From contig NZ_JACYFU010000005.1 of assembly GCF_014837245.1 (NCBI RefSeq), forward strand, positions 115,353-179,352: a stretch of DNA of 64,000 nt, in the 5' to 3' direction. A model generated the notes under the pieces. The model was given only the letters and a program-made list of their open reading frames with translations. It made no database searches and was not told the DNA's origin. The DNA comes from Devosia oryzisoli. GTDB taxonomy: Bacteria > Pseudomonadota > Alphaproteobacteria > Rhizobiales > Devosiaceae. The position numbers and the translations under genes were made by a program. Positions 7,713-18,113 of this stretch are shown one piece after another. Each line of letters starts with the position of its first letter. Within the stretch, counting starts at the first letter, position 1.

Positions 7713-10019
7713 CTAGGCAGCGCTCTGGTGCAAGGGCGTGGTCTTGAGGCCCTGGACATCCACGATCAGCGCGACGTTGCCGTCGCCGAGGATGGTGCCG
7801 CCGGCAATGCCCTCGACCCGCTCGAAGTTTTCCTCGAGCGACTTGATGACCACCTGCTGCTGGCCGATGATGTCGTCCACAACCAGCGCCACCTTGTGGC
7901 TGCCCTCGGTTTCGCAGAGCACGACGAAGCGGTCCGCGGCCGCGACCTCGGTGCCGATCTCGAACCGCTGCGCCAGGTCGATCACCTGTACATATTCGCC
8001 CCGTACCTGCAGGACCTTGCCGCCGGAGGGGACGCGCTCGAAGCTGGCGCGGGAACACTGCATGGTTTCAACGATCGAGGAGAGCGGCACCACATAGGGT
8101 CCGCCACCGACCTTGACCAGCATGACGTCGAGCACCGCCAGGGTCAGCGGCAGGCGCAGTGTCATGCGCGTGCCCTTGCCGGTCCAGGAGCGCACATGCA
8201 CCGAGCCGCCGATCTTCTTGATGTTGGAAAGCACAACGTCCATGCCGACGCCGCGGCCGGAAATGTCGCTCACCGCCTCGGCGGTGGAAAAGCCCGGAGC
8301 AAAGATCAGTTGGTCGATCTGCTCGTCGGTTGGGGTGAGCTCGGGCGCTACGATGCCCTTGTCGCGTGCCAGCTTGAGCACGCGCTCGCGGTTGATACCC
8401 GCGCCGTCGTCCTCGACGATAATGAGAATGTTGCCGCCCGCCTGCTCGGCCGAAAGCCGGATCGTGCCCGTCTCGGACTTGCCACCGGCGAGGCGCTTTT
8501 CCGGCGTCTCGATGCCGTGGTCGGCGGAGTTCCGGATCATGTGGGTCAGCGGATCGGATAGCTGCTCGATCACCGTCTTGTCGATTTCGGTCGCTTCGCC
8601 GATGGTTTCGAGCTTGATCTTCTTGCCCGTCTTGGTGGCGAGCTCGCGCACCAGGCGCGGCATGCGCGAGAACACCGATTTGACCGGCTGCGCGCGGATC
8701 GCCATCACCGAATCCTGCAGGCCGCGCGTGGTCTGCGCCAGGACTTCAAGGCCCCGCACCAGTTCGGTGTAGCGCGCGCGCAAGGTCTCATCCATCTGCT
8801 GGGTCAGCATGGACTGGGTGATCACCAGCTCGCCCACCATGTTGACCACCCGATCCACCTTGTCGAGGTCGACACGGATCGACTGCACCCCGGCTGTCCG
8901 GGCGCCATGCTCGTCGCCGTCGCCGCTGCTTGGCAAGGCCGCCTTCGGCGCCGCCGCAACGGGAGCGCTCTCAACGGGGGCCGGTGGCGCCTTGGGCGGT
9001 GCCAGCGTCTTGAGCTCTTCGGCCAGCGCCGCAAAGCTCAGGCCCGGCGCCTCCTCGAAATGATCCTGTGCGCCGACGGCCACCGCGGCGGGTTCCGGCG
9101 TGAAGGCAGGAGCGACCTCGTCGTCGCTCAATTGCAGCAGGCTCGCGATTTCGTCGGGCGCCTCCCAGACAGGCTCCACCAGAACCTCGGGGGGCGGATT
9201 CACTCCGCCGAGCGACGCATCGACGATCGAGATGTCGCAGTCGCCCTCGACGAATTCGAAGACTTCCCGGATCGCGGCTTCGGTCACGGTGGGCGATACG
9301 ATGCTGATTTCCCAGCTGGCATAGACGCCGAAGGGCTCGAAGTCGCTGATCGGCGGGATGGCCCGCAGCACTGGCCGCACGCTCATCCGCCCCAGCGCCG
9401 CAAGTTCACGGAACAGCAGCAACGGGTCGTTGGCGCGGGCGTAGAGCGCCTGGTGCGGCGTGAAGCGGATCTCCCACTGGCCCGCCTCCATCGTGGTCAT
9501 GGGCGGCACCTCGAAGGCATCGTCCACCGGGGCTTCGCCATCCGCGAACACCTCGAGGTCCACCCGGACGGGGGTAAACTCGATGTCGAACTCGTCCATC
9601 GGCGCGCCGCCGTCATCGTCGGTTTCGACGGCGTCGCCGCGCGCGATCGCGTCGAACCGCGTCTTCTCGGCCGCGCCGTAGTTGGCGGGTAGGGCCTCGC
9701 CGGTTTGCGCAGCGTTGACGTGGTCGGCCACGATGTCATTGGCGCGGATGCAGAGGTTGACGACCTCGTCGGTCAGGTCCACCCGGCCGTCGCGCACATA
9801 ATCGAGCAGTGTCTCGTAGGCATGGGCAAACCCCACCAGAGCGGAAAAGCCGAAGGCCCCGGCGCCGCCCTTGATGGAATGGATGGCGCGAAACACCGCG
9901 TTGAGGCGGTCGGCATCGCGCTCACCCTCCTCGATGGCAGAAAACTGCTCCTCGAGCTCCGTCAGGAGTTCCGAACACTCGTCGAAATAAGTGGCTTTGA
10001 AGTCGTCGAGGTCGCTCAT
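7713..10019 (-). CDS. cheA: Chemotaxis histidine kinase CheA
   Basis: 768 residues. P1 phosphotransfer domain at 1-105 with the phosphorylated histidine H47 (AIHSIKGGAGAFGF); a long central region (about 140-365) with an acidic and Pro/Ala-rich linker; dimerisation domain from about 375 (VDRVVNMVGELVI); ATPase domain with N box (HMIRNSADHGIE) and G boxes (VEDDGAGI, GRGVGMDVV); and a C-terminal CheW-like domain. It phosphorylates both CheY proteins and CheB. Lies between cheY1 and cheW, as in S. meliloti. Confidence 0.95.
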   Translation of the reverse strand: MSDLDDFKATYFDECSELLTELEEQFSAIEEGERDADRLNAVFRAIHSIKGGAGAFGFSALVGFAHAYETLLDYVRDGRVDLTDEVVNLCIRANDIVADHVNAAQTGEALPANYGAAEKTRFDAIARGDAVETDDDGGAPMDEFDIEFTPVRVDLEVFADGEAPVDDAFEVPPMTTMEAGQWEIRFTPHQALYARANDPLLLFRELAALGRMSVRPVLRAIPPISDFEPFGVYASWEISIVSPTVTEAAIREVFEFVEGDCDISIVDASLGGVNPPPEVLVEPVWEAPDEIASLLQLSDDEVAPAFTPEPAAVAVGAQDHFEEAPGLSFAALAEELKTLAPPKAPPAPVESAPVAAAPKAALPSSGDGDEHGARTAGVQSIRVDLDKVDRVVNMVGELVITQSMLTQQMDETLRARYTELVRGLEVLAQTTRGLQDSVMAIRAQPVKSVFSRMPRLVRELATKTGKKIKLETIGEATEIDKTVIEQLSDPLTHMIRNSADHGIETPEKRLAGGKSETGTIRLSAEQAGGNILIIVEDDGAGINRERVLKLARDKGIVAPELTPTDEQIDQLIFAPGFSTAEAVSDISGRGVGMDVVLSNIKKIGGSVHVRSWTGKGTRMTLRLPLTLAVLDVMLVKVGGGPYVVPLSSIVETMQCSRASFERVPSGGKVLQVRGEYVQVIDLAQRFEIGTEVAAADRFVVLCETEGSHKVALVVDDIIGQQQVVIKSLEENFERVEGIAGGTILGDGNVALIVDVQGLKTTPLHQSAA

Positions 10020-10058
10020 CTGCGGCTCTTACAACCCTTCTGGGTCAGGTGGGGAAGG

Positions 10059-10424
10059 TCAGTGCACCACGCGGTGGATCACCGAGATCAGCTTTTCGGG
10101 GTCGAAGGGTTTGACGATCCAGCCCGTGCCACCGGCCGCCTTGCCCTGGTCGCGCTTGTCCTGGCTGGTCTCGGTGGTGAGGATGAGGATGGGCAGCGAA
10201 TTGTGCTGGCCTGTCGCCCGGACATTGCGGATGAACTCGATGCCGTCCATCACCGGCATGTTGATGTCGGTAATCACCACGTCGACCGCCTCGGCGCGGA
10301 GCATGTCGAGCCCCTGCTTGCCATCCTCGGCCTGCAGCACCTCGAACCCAGCATTGCTGAGGGTGTGGTGCAGCATGGCCAGGATGGTCCGTGAATCGTC
10401 GACCGTCAGAACACGCAGCGTCAT
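10059..10424 (-). CDS. cheY: Chemotaxis response regulator CheY (CheY1-type)
   Basis: 121-residue receiver with D9-D10, phospho-acceptor D53 (ITDINMP), the threonine pair T83-T84 and K105 (KPF). Position between the STAS gene and cheA, and length, match S. meliloti CheY1, which drains phosphate from CheA rather than binding the motor. Its ATG overlaps the STAS gene stop by one base (TAATG). Sink function is an inference from synteny. Confidence 0.92.
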   Translation of the reverse strand: MTLRVLTVDDSRTILAMLHHTLSNAGFEVLQAEDGKQGLDMLRAEAVDVVITDINMPVMDGIEFIRNVRATGQHNSLPILILTTETSQDKRDQGKAAGGTGWIVKPFDPEKLISVIHRVVH

Positions 10425-10711
10425 TATCTCATTATCCCCGAAAACTGGGCAGTGAGGCCCAGTCGCTCGATGGCGGCGTTCATCACCGCGCTCGGCGCAT
10501 CAATGGCAAACTCAAAATGGTTTCTTCGGGCAGTTTCGGCCGCGCTCAGCAACAGGAACAGAGCATTGGTGGATACCCGCTCCACACCGCCGGCCTTGAC
10601 CGTCACCGATCCCTCCTCGAGCGCATCGATCAGGCTGTCGCGCACGTGATCGATGGCATCCAGATCGATCACCGCCGGCAGCGCGATCTCTTGGTTGGTT
10701 TTCGTAGCCAT
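10424..10711 (-). CDS. STAS-domain protein, CheS-like
   Basis: 95 residues forming one STAS-type domain: a beta-strand ending ALPAVIDL, helix, then VTVKAGGVERVSTNALFLLLSAAETARR, where the serine before TNALFL occupies the place of the phosphorylated serine in anti-anti-sigma proteins. In S. meliloti a small protein at this position (CheS, upstream of cheY1-cheA) binds CheA and speeds loss of phosphate from CheY1. Naming it cheS would go beyond the sequence. First gene of the block; its promoter should lie in 10712-10790. Confidence 0.72.
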   Translation of the reverse strand: MATKTNQEIALPAVIDLDAIDHVRDSLIDALEEGSVTVKAGGVERVSTNALFLLLSAAETARRNHFEFAIDAPSAVMNAAIERLGLTAQFSGIMR

Positions 10712-10879
10712 AGGCGTAAGGCCTGCCCCCCGGAGTCCTCTCCAAGGAGCATATTCGAGAGGAACGGTTTAAGAAGTGCTAATCCGCAGCGACTTGGCCT
10801 CAACGCAACCGTATTGCGCCCCTTGCGGTTTGCCCTGCCGGAAGGCTATCGCAGGCCGTCCGAGAAAACTGGAAGCCCC

Positions 10880-12196
10880 ATGCCCGCCAAGATCGCCCTC
10901 ACCGGTCTCGCCCGAGACCTCGCCGCCCGCGCCGATGAAGGCAAGACCATTCGCGTCGGCGTCATTGGTTCAGGTGAGATGGGCACCGACCTCGTCACCC
11001 AGATGAGCCTGATGCAGGGCATCGAGATGGCCGCCATCGCCACCCGCCGCCCGCACACCGCGCTTGACGCCATGACCATTGCCTATGGCGACGATTCGCG
11101 GGGGCGGGAGGCCGAAACGCCGGCCCAGGCGCTGGCCGCCATCGAGGCAGGAAAGATCGCCATCACCTCGGCCGAAACGCTGGTCACGACGCCCAATATC
11201 GACGTGGTGATCGATGCCACCGGCAAGCCGGGCGTGGCCGCCGACTACGATCTCATGGCCATGGAACACGGCAAGCATCTGGTGATGATGAATGTCGAGG
11301 CCGACGTCACCATCGGCCCCTACTTGAAGGCCCAGGCCGACCGGCTTGGCGTCGTCTATTCCGTCGGTGCGGGCGACGAGCCGTCCTCCTGCATGGAACT
11401 GATCGAGTTCGTTTCCGCACTCGGGCTCGACATCGTTGCCGCCGGCAAGGGCAAGAACAATCCTCTAAAACACGATGCCGTCCCGGACGACTATCGGGAA
11501 GAAGCGACGCGCCGCAACATGAACCCGCGCATGCTGGTCGAGTTCGTCGATGGCTCGAAAACCGCCGTCGAGATGACCGCCATCGCCAACGCCACCGGCC
11601 TCGTCCCCGACGTGCCGGGCATGCATGGCCCTGCCGCCAATCGCGACGATATGGCCAAGGTGCTCATTCCGAAGGCCGACGGCGGCATCCTCAACACTTC
11701 CGGCGTGGTGGATTTCACCATCGGCAAGGGTGTGGCCCCGGGCGTCTTCGTCATCGTCAAGGCCGAGCATCCGCGCATCATCGAGCGGATGGACGACCTG
11801 CACATCGGCCACGGCCCCTACTACGGCTTTTTCCGCCCCTATCACCTGACGAGCCTCGAAGTGCCGCTGACCTGCGCGCGCATCATGCTGACGGGCAAGC
11901 CGGACATGGTGCCCCTGCCCCGCCCCGTGGCGGAGGTGTGTGCCGTCGCCAAGCGCGACCTCAAGCCCGGCGACAGCCTCGATGCCATCGGGGAGACCTG
12001 CTATCGCTCTTATGCCATGACGGTCACCGATGCCCGCGCCGCCGGCGCGGTGCCGGTGGGCCTGCTTGAAGGGGGCACCGTCACCGCCCCCGTCCCCAAG
12101 GGGGCGCTGCTGACCCAAGCCAATTGCCAGCCCGACACCACCACCCGCCTCTTCGCCCTGCGCCAGGAACAGGACCGCATGCTGGGCGACGCCTGA
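10880..12196 (+). CDS. NAD(P)-dependent oxidoreductase, homoserine dehydrogenase-like, with SAF domain
   Basis: 438 residues from the ATG at 10880 (GGAAG ahead of it); the open frame upstream has no such site. N-terminal Rossmann fold with GVIGSGEMG, then a homoserine-dehydrogenase-like catalytic region (IDATGKPGV, SVGAGDEPSS, KGKNNPLKHD) and a C-terminal SAF domain (about 345-430, RDLKPGDSLD). Proteins of this build occur in sugar and sugar-acid catabolism in rhizobia, but the substrate cannot be named. Stands alone between the chemotaxis cluster and a REP-like element. Confidence 0.75.
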   Translation: MPAKIALTGLARDLAARADEGKTIRVGVIGSGEMGTDLVTQMSLMQGIEMAAIATRRPHTALDAMTIAYGDDSRGREAETPAQALAAIEAGKIAITSAETLVTTPNIDVVIDATGKPGVAADYDLMAMEHGKHLVMMNVEADVTIGPYLKAQADRLGVVYSVGAGDEPSSCMELIEFVSALGLDIVAAGKGKNNPLKHDAVPDDYREEATRRNMNPRMLVEFVDGSKTAVEMTAIANATGLVPDVPGMHGPAANRDDMAKVLIPKADGGILNTSGVVDFTIGKGVAPGVFVIVKAEHPRIIERMDDLHIGHGPYYGFFRPYHLTSLEVPLTCARIMLTGKPDMVPLPRPVAEVCAVAKRDLKPGDSLDAIGETCYRSYAMTVTDARAAGAVPVGLLEGGTVTAPVPKGALLTQANCQPDTTTRLFALRQEQDRMLGDA

Positions 12197-12238
12197 AAAA
12201 GATAAGCCTGGTCCGACCCCGAGAATACCCGTCCTGCG

Positions 12239-12300
12239 CCCCCTCGCCCCTCAGGGGAGGGGGCCGGGGTGAGGGGTGAAAGCCCCTCCGCCTCGCTCCC
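12239..12300. repeat. REP-like GC-rich palindromic element
   Basis: Intergenic run of C and G blocks (CCCCTC...GGGGAGGGGG) followed by a clean hairpin GAGGGG-TGAAAG-CCCCTC (12271-12288). A related element at 16789-16900 ends with the same TGAAAG loop on a different stem. Sits between convergent genes. Confidence 0.6.
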
Positions 12301-12352
12301 GCCAATAAAAAGCGCGAGCGAGACACCATTCCATACGATCGTCGGGCCGCCC

Positions 12353-13324
12353 TCAGCTCCCGCGGATCGCGATCTTGCCCTTGCGGCCCGGCTCGCCGCT
12401 GGCGCGGGCGGCCTCGGCAACCTCGTCGATACCATAGGCCTTCTCGATAGGCAGCTTCAGTGTCCCCGCCGCGGCATCGCGCACCAGCTCGCCCAGGAGT
12501 TCGCCGATGCGCTCCGGCTTGACCGGCGGCCTGGCGCCCCAGAACCCCTTGACCGTGATCCCGCGGAACAACAGGTCGCCAGCCGAGAGTTTCAGGGGTC
12601 GCCCGGTCATGGCGCCGAAGCTGACCAACTGCGCCCCATCGGCCAGAATGGACGCGAGCTGGCTGGCGCCGTCCCCGCCCAGCGACTCGATCCCGCGAAC
12701 GATCGGCGCGCCCCCGGTCAGCGCCCGCACCTTCTCCTGCCAGCCCTCGCCCTCTGTTGCGACCACCGATGAAAAGCCCAGCGCGGCCATCTCGTCCACC
12801 GCCTCGGCGCGCCGGACCAGTCCAAGCACCTTGATCCCCTTCTCGGCCCCATACTGGCTGACCAGTTTGCCCACCGCCCCGTTGGCGGCGTTGAGCGCGA
12901 TCCAGTCGCCTGCCGTCACCTCGAGCGTGTCGAGGAGCATCTTGGCGCTGAGCGGCATCGACACCAGCTGGCACGCGGTCTCGTCATCGACGCTGTCCGG
13001 GACAGGCACGACCCGCGCCGCATCGGCGAGGTAGAACTCGGCCCAGGTCTCCTGCGCCCCGCCGGCCACCCGCTGGCCGACCGCAAGCGATTCGACGCCC
13101 TCGCCCAGCGCCTCGACCACCCCGACCGCTTCCGTGCCGGGCACTGCCGGCAAGCTCGGTTTCAGGCCATATTGGCCGGCGATGGTCATGAGGTCATGGT
13201 TGTGCACCGGAGAGAGCCGCATCCGCACCAAAGCCTGGCCCGGACCGGGGATGGGCCGATCCCGCTCGGTTGCCCTCAGGACGTTTTCGGGCGCTCCGAA
13301 GCTCTCGTAGACTGCGCTCTTCAT
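12353..13324 (-). CDS. Zinc-independent MDR-family reductase, enoyl-thioester reductase-like
   Basis: 323 residues from the ATG at 13324, chosen for its GGAG site; the frame runs on to 13381. Medium-chain dehydrogenase/reductase fold: N-terminal GroES-like domain and a Rossmann domain with LNAANGAVGKLVSQYG. The catalytic-zinc cysteine is absent (SPVHNHDLM), so it belongs with quinone oxidoreductases and mitochondrial-type 2-enoyl thioester reductases, which carry the same NAAN-type loop. Substrate unknown. Convergent with the SAF oxidoreductase. Confidence 0.78.
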   Translation of the reverse strand: MKSAVYESFGAPENVLRATERDRPIPGPGQALVRMRLSPVHNHDLMTIAGQYGLKPSLPAVPGTEAVGVVEALGEGVESLAVGQRVAGGAQETWAEFYLADAARVVPVPDSVDDETACQLVSMPLSAKMLLDTLEVTAGDWIALNAANGAVGKLVSQYGAEKGIKVLGLVRRAEAVDEMAALGFSSVVATEGEGWQEKVRALTGGAPIVRGIESLGGDGASQLASILADGAQLVSFGAMTGRPLKLSAGDLLFRGITVKGFWGARPPVKPERIGELLGELVRDAAAGTLKLPIEKAYGIDEVAEAARASGEPGRKGKIAIRGS

Positions 13325-13410
13325 GCTTGTCTCCTCTACATGTCCGAAGCTGGAAGATAGGCGTGGGGACGCACCAGACAAGGCGAGGCAGCGCGCCGAG
13401 CCCTCTCGCC

Positions 13411-14301
13411 CTAGGGTCGCTCTGGTTGTCCGCCAACCCGCTGCACGGCCCGGGTGCCATTGGCGATACCCCGTTCGAGGCAGGTTTCCGGCGCTTCCCC
13501 GGCCAGCAGGGCGGCCACGAAACCGGCGGCGAAGGCGTCGCCCGCCCCAGTGGTATCCACCGCACGCACCACGGGCGCGGCTTGGCCCAGGGTCACGCCA
13601 TCCCGGCCCCCGAGGGTGGCGCCGAAGCGACCGCGCTTGATGATGACGTGCTCAAATTGCGCCCCAAGCCGCCGCACCTGCTCATCGAGGTCGGCCACCC
13701 CCGTCAGGAACTCCGCTTCCGCATCGTTGGCGAACAGCCAATCGAGGGGGCCAACCCAATCGAGAAAGTTTTGTGGTCCGACTTCTGCAAGAAAGCCGGT
13801 GGACGCCGGGTCCACGGCGATCGCCACGCCGCGCGACCGCGCCGCCCGCATCAGCCCCTGCACGGCCGCGCGCGGCACCGGCGCAAACAGGCTGTAGCCC
13901 GAGACCAGCAGGAGCTCCACCCCATCGAGCAGCGTGGCCGGCAGGTCGGCGGTACAGAGGTTGAGGTTGGCGCCCCTGTCGGTGAGAAAACTCCGCTCGC
14001 CCAAAGGATCGAGCAGGGTCACGAGGACCCCCGACCCCAGCGTGGCATCGGCAGCAAGGCACGGCTCCACGCCCCATTGCCTGAAACGATCACGATAAAG
14101 CGCTAAGTCAGCCGCCCCGACACGCGCCGCAAAGCGCACCGGCACGCCCGCCGCAGCCAGCCACACCGCCTGATTGGCGCCCGAACCGCCCGGGCGCTGC
14201 ACAATGGCGGCACGCCGATCCGACCCCGGCACGATCGGCCCTTCGGACGCCACGATGATGTCGGTCATCACATCGCCAATGACGAGGACCGTGCCGCTCA
14301 T
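13411..14301 (-). CDS. psuK: PfkB-family kinase, probable pseudouridine kinase PsuK
   Basis: 296-residue ribokinase-like enzyme. N-terminal glycine motif RPGGSGANQAVWLA and the C-terminal anion-hole/catalytic motif DTTGAGDAFAAGF with the base aspartate. It overlaps psuG by four bases (ATGA), and the psuG-psuK pairing is the standard route: the kinase makes pseudouridine 5'-phosphate, the glycosidase splits it to uracil and ribose 5-phosphate. The substrate call depends on that pairing; the family alone would allow other sugars or nucleosides. No pseudouridine transporter lies nearby. Confidence 0.82.
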   Translation of the reverse strand: MSGTVLVIGDVMTDIIVASEGPIVPGSDRRAAIVQRPGGSGANQAVWLAAAGVPVRFAARVGAADLALYRDRFRQWGVEPCLAADATLGSGVLVTLLDPLGERSFLTDRGANLNLCTADLPATLLDGVELLLVSGYSLFAPVPRAAVQGLMRAARSRGVAIAVDPASTGFLAEVGPQNFLDWVGPLDWLFANDAEAEFLTGVADLDEQVRRLGAQFEHVIIKRGRFGATLGGRDGVTLGQAAPVVRAVDTTGAGDAFAAGFVAALLAGEAPETCLERGIANGTRAVQRVGGQPERP

Positions 14302-15242
14302 GCCAGCCGGACGGGCGCCTGGTTCTTGAGGGCGGCGAGCGCCACGGCGATGTCCGCGGCCACGCGGGCATTGTTGAGCACCAGCGCGATATTCGACTGC
14401 AGCGACTTGCCCTCGGTTAATTCGAAAATGCGCTGCAGCAGGAACGGGGTCGTGGCCTTGCCCTTGATGCCCTCTGCCTGCGCATCATCCAGCGCCTCGG
14501 CAATGAAGTCTTCGATGACGGCCGCCTCCCAGGCGTCGGCCTCGGGGATGGGATTGGCAACCAACATGCCGCCCATGCCCAGATCGTTCTGGATGGCGAT
14601 CAGCCGGGCAAGCTCTTCGGCGCTATCGATGCGGCGGTCTGCCTTGAAGCCGCTGGTGCGGGCCCAGAAGGCGGGAAAGTCGTCGGTGCCGTAGCCGATC
14701 ACCGGCACGCCATTGGTTTCGAGCACTTCGAGTGTCTTGGCGATGTCGAGAATGGACTTGGCGCCGGCACAGACCACGGTCACCGGCGTCCGCCCCATTT
14801 CCTCGAGGTCAGCCGAGATGTCGAAGCTGTCCTCGGCGCCGCGATGCACGCCGCCAATACCGCCCGTGGCGAAGAGCCGGATGCCGGCCAGCGCGGCGAT
14901 CTGCATGGTGGTGGCAACGGTGGTGCCGGCCATTTCTCCGCTCGCCAAAAGGGCGGCCACGTCGCGCCGGCTCGCCTTGGCCGCCTTGTGGCCTTCCAGC
15001 GCCAGCCTCTCCAGGTCCTCCCCCGACACGCCCACGCAAAGCCGGCCGTCCATGATGGCGATGGTGGCCGGCACAGCGCCGGCGCTGCGCACCACCGCCT
15101 CCACCTGCCGCGCCATTTCGAGGTTTTGCGGGTAGGGCATGCCATGGGTGATAATGGTGCTCTCGAGCGCCACGACGGCCTTGCCGCTCCCCAACGCCGT
15201 CTTCACCTCGCCCGAAACCGATAGATAGGCTTTCGCACTCAT
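14298..15242 (-). CDS. psuG: Pseudouridine-5'-phosphate glycosidase PsuG
   Basis: 314 residues, close to the E. coli enzyme's length. Characteristic stretches: VALESTIITHGMPYP, TTVATTMQIA, FATGGIGGVHRG, FDISADLEE, and VCAGAKSILD. The enzyme cleaves the C-C glycosidic bond of pseudouridine 5'-phosphate in the cytosol using Mn2+. Translationally coupled to the kinase downstream. Divergent from potF across a 429-base gap. Confidence 0.95.
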   Translation of the reverse strand: MSAKAYLSVSGEVKTALGSGKAVVALESTIITHGMPYPQNLEMARQVEAVVRSAGAVPATIAIMDGRLCVGVSGEDLERLALEGHKAAKASRRDVAALLASGEMAGTTVATTMQIAALAGIRLFATGGIGGVHRGAEDSFDISADLEEMGRTPVTVVCAGAKSILDIAKTLEVLETNGVPVIGYGTDDFPAFWARTSGFKADRRIDSAEELARLIAIQNDLGMGGMLVANPIPEADAWEAAVIEDFIAEALDDAQAEGIKGKATTPFLLQRIFELTEGKSLQSNIALVLNNARVAADIAVALAALKNQAPVRLA

Positions 15243-15671
15243 GGGGGAGCTCTCCCGCTTGGTCGGTCGCGGCCGGCGGAAAGGCCGCTTCAGCGTCCGC
15301 TTGTGCGCTGCGACAACAGGGTGGTCAAGTCCCCCAAAATCTCTGTTTCACCGCCTTGTCGGGCCACCGATTTGGCGATAATTTGCCCGCCATTGACGAG
15401 GGAAAGGGCACTTCGCTGACACGGTCCATTGTTGATGGCGCAGTCTTCGCGCCTCGATACGCGCCCGGCTCCGGGCCCATCGCAGCGACTGCCCCGGGCG
15501 CCATCTGGCAGCCCCTGACGGCATATCTTCCAGTATCACACTTTCCCATTCCGGGTTCTCGCCCATGAGGGCCCGGGGCTGAGCCGCGGCATTGGCTCCC
15601 CACCGCGCTTTGCGCACCACCGGCCGTCCCCGCGACGCCACCCGCCGTCCCCACGAGGAGACTTCCCGAAA
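15243..15671. other. Intergenic region between psuG and potF
   Basis: 429 bases between divergent genes. It must carry both promoters, but I see no convincing -35/-10 pair, operator or conserved RNA. It is GC-rich with short C/G tracts. The only clear site is the GAGGAG ribosome-binding site just ahead of the potF ATG. Short open frames on both strands have no recognisable features. Confidence 0.5.
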
Positions 15672-16763
15672 ATGAACAAGACGCTTGCCCTTGCCTTCGG
15701 CGCGCTCGCCATCGCCAGCCCCGCCCTCGCCCAGGAAGAACCGGTCCTTAACGTCTATAACTGGTCCGACTACATCGCCGAGGATACCATCGCCAATTTC
15801 GAGGCGGAGACCGGCATCAAGGTCAATTACGACGTCTACGACAACAACGAGATCGTCGACGCGAAGCTCCTCGCCGGTTCCTCGGGCTACGACATCGTGG
15901 TCCCCTCGGGCAATTTCCTCGAGCGCCAGATCAAGGCGGGCCTGATCCACGAGCTCGACAAGTCCAAACTTCCGAACCTCAAGAACATGGACCCTGCCGT
16001 CATGAAGACGGCCGAAAGCCAGGATCCGGGCAATGCGCACGGCGTCCCCTACATGATCAACACCATTGGCCTTGGCTACAACGTCGCCAAGGTCAAGGAA
16101 GCGCTGGGCGCCGACGCCCCCATCGACAGCTGGGATCTGCTGTTCAAGCCCGAAGTGGTGGAGAAGCTCGCCGGGTGCGGGGTCACCGTGCTCGATAGCC
16201 CCTCCGAAGTCATGGGCATCGCGCTGCACTATCTCGGCCTCGACCCCAATTCGGAAAGCGAGGAAGATCTCGCCAAGGCCGAAGAGCTGATGAATTCCAT
16301 CAAGCCCTATATCCGCTACTTCCACTCCTCCCAGTACATCGACGATCTGGGCAACGGCGAAGTGTGCCTGTCGCTGGGCTATTCGGGCGACATCTTCATC
16401 GCCTCCGACGCTGCCGCCGAGGCTGGTCAGGGGACGGAGGTCAACTACCTGATCCCCAAGGAAGGCGCCGCGACGCTCTTTGACTTCCTGGCCATCCCGA
16501 TCGATGCGCCGCACCCGGACAATGCGCACAAGTTCATCAACTACATCATGGAGCCCGAGGTGGTCGCGGCGATCACCAATTACGTCTTCTATGCCAATCC
16601 GAACCTGCCGGCGCTGGAATTTGTCGACGACGAAGTCAAGAACAACCCGGGCATCTATCCGCCCGCCGAGACCATCGCCAAGGCCTTCGTGATGCAGGCG
16701 CACTCGCCTGACTACGAGGAAATCCTCACCCGCACCTGGACCCGGATCAAGACCGGCCAGTAA
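15672..16763 (+). CDS. potF: Putrescine ABC transporter substrate-binding protein PotF
   Basis: 363 residues with a cleavable signal peptide ending ALA-QEE at about residue 20. The mature start (VLNVYNWSDYIAEDTIANFE, then ETGIKVNYDV) closely follows E. coli PotF, as does VPSGNFLERQ and LDKSKLPN. Periplasmic polyamine receptor feeding PotGHI. First gene of the potFGHI operon, although two REP-like regions separate the cistrons. Putrescine rather than spermidine is suggested by resemblance to PotF. Confidence 0.92.
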   Translation: MNKTLALAFGALAIASPALAQEEPVLNVYNWSDYIAEDTIANFEAETGIKVNYDVYDNNEIVDAKLLAGSSGYDIVVPSGNFLERQIKAGLIHELDKSKLPNLKNMDPAVMKTAESQDPGNAHGVPYMINTIGLGYNVAKVKEALGADAPIDSWDLLFKPEVVEKLAGCGVTVLDSPSEVMGIALHYLGLDPNSESEEDLAKAEELMNSIKPYIRYFHSSQYIDDLGNGEVCLSLGYSGDIFIASDAAAEAGQGTEVNYLIPKEGAATLFDFLAIPIDAPHPDNAHKFINYIMEPEVVAAITNYVFYANPNLPALEFVDDEVKNNPGIYPPAETIAKAFVMQAHSPDYEEILTRTWTRIKTGQ

Positions 16764-16788
16764 TCGGGATTTGAGCCATCAGTCGATA

Positions 16789-16900
16789 CCCTCCCCCTTG
16801 CGGGGAGGGATCAAGGGTGGGGTGGTGAGCCACGATAGTCGTGCTGTCGCCCCCTCCTGGCCTGCCCCGTCCAGGGGGAGGGACCGCGGTGAAAGCCGCG
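16789..16900. repeat. REP-like palindromic elements between potF and potG
   Basis: Two related palindromes. First: CCCTCCCC-CTTGC-GGGGAGGG (16789-16809). Second: a longer imperfect one around 16849-16883 (CCCCTCCTGG...CCAGGGGGAGGG), then the hairpin CGCGG-TGAAAG-CCGCG (16885-16900). Placed inside an operon, between the binding protein and ATPase genes, where such hairpins can stabilise the upstream message or lower downstream expression. Confidence 0.65.
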
Positions 16901-16949
16901 AAAAAGTGCCTTACCTGACTGTGTGTCGCCAAAGCGGCTAGGAAATAGA

Positions 16950-18101
<1,152 letters not shown>

Positions 18102-18113
18102 TGGGCGCAAAAA

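Noticed and set aside
15325..15654. 109-codon minus-strand frame in the psuG-potF gap
   Set aside because: Gly/Ala/Arg-rich, no ribosome-binding site, no family likeness; it would run into the psuG promoter.
15348..16703. 451-codon minus-strand frame opposite potF
   Set aside because: Shadow of potF, which has a signal peptide and PotF-specific sequence.
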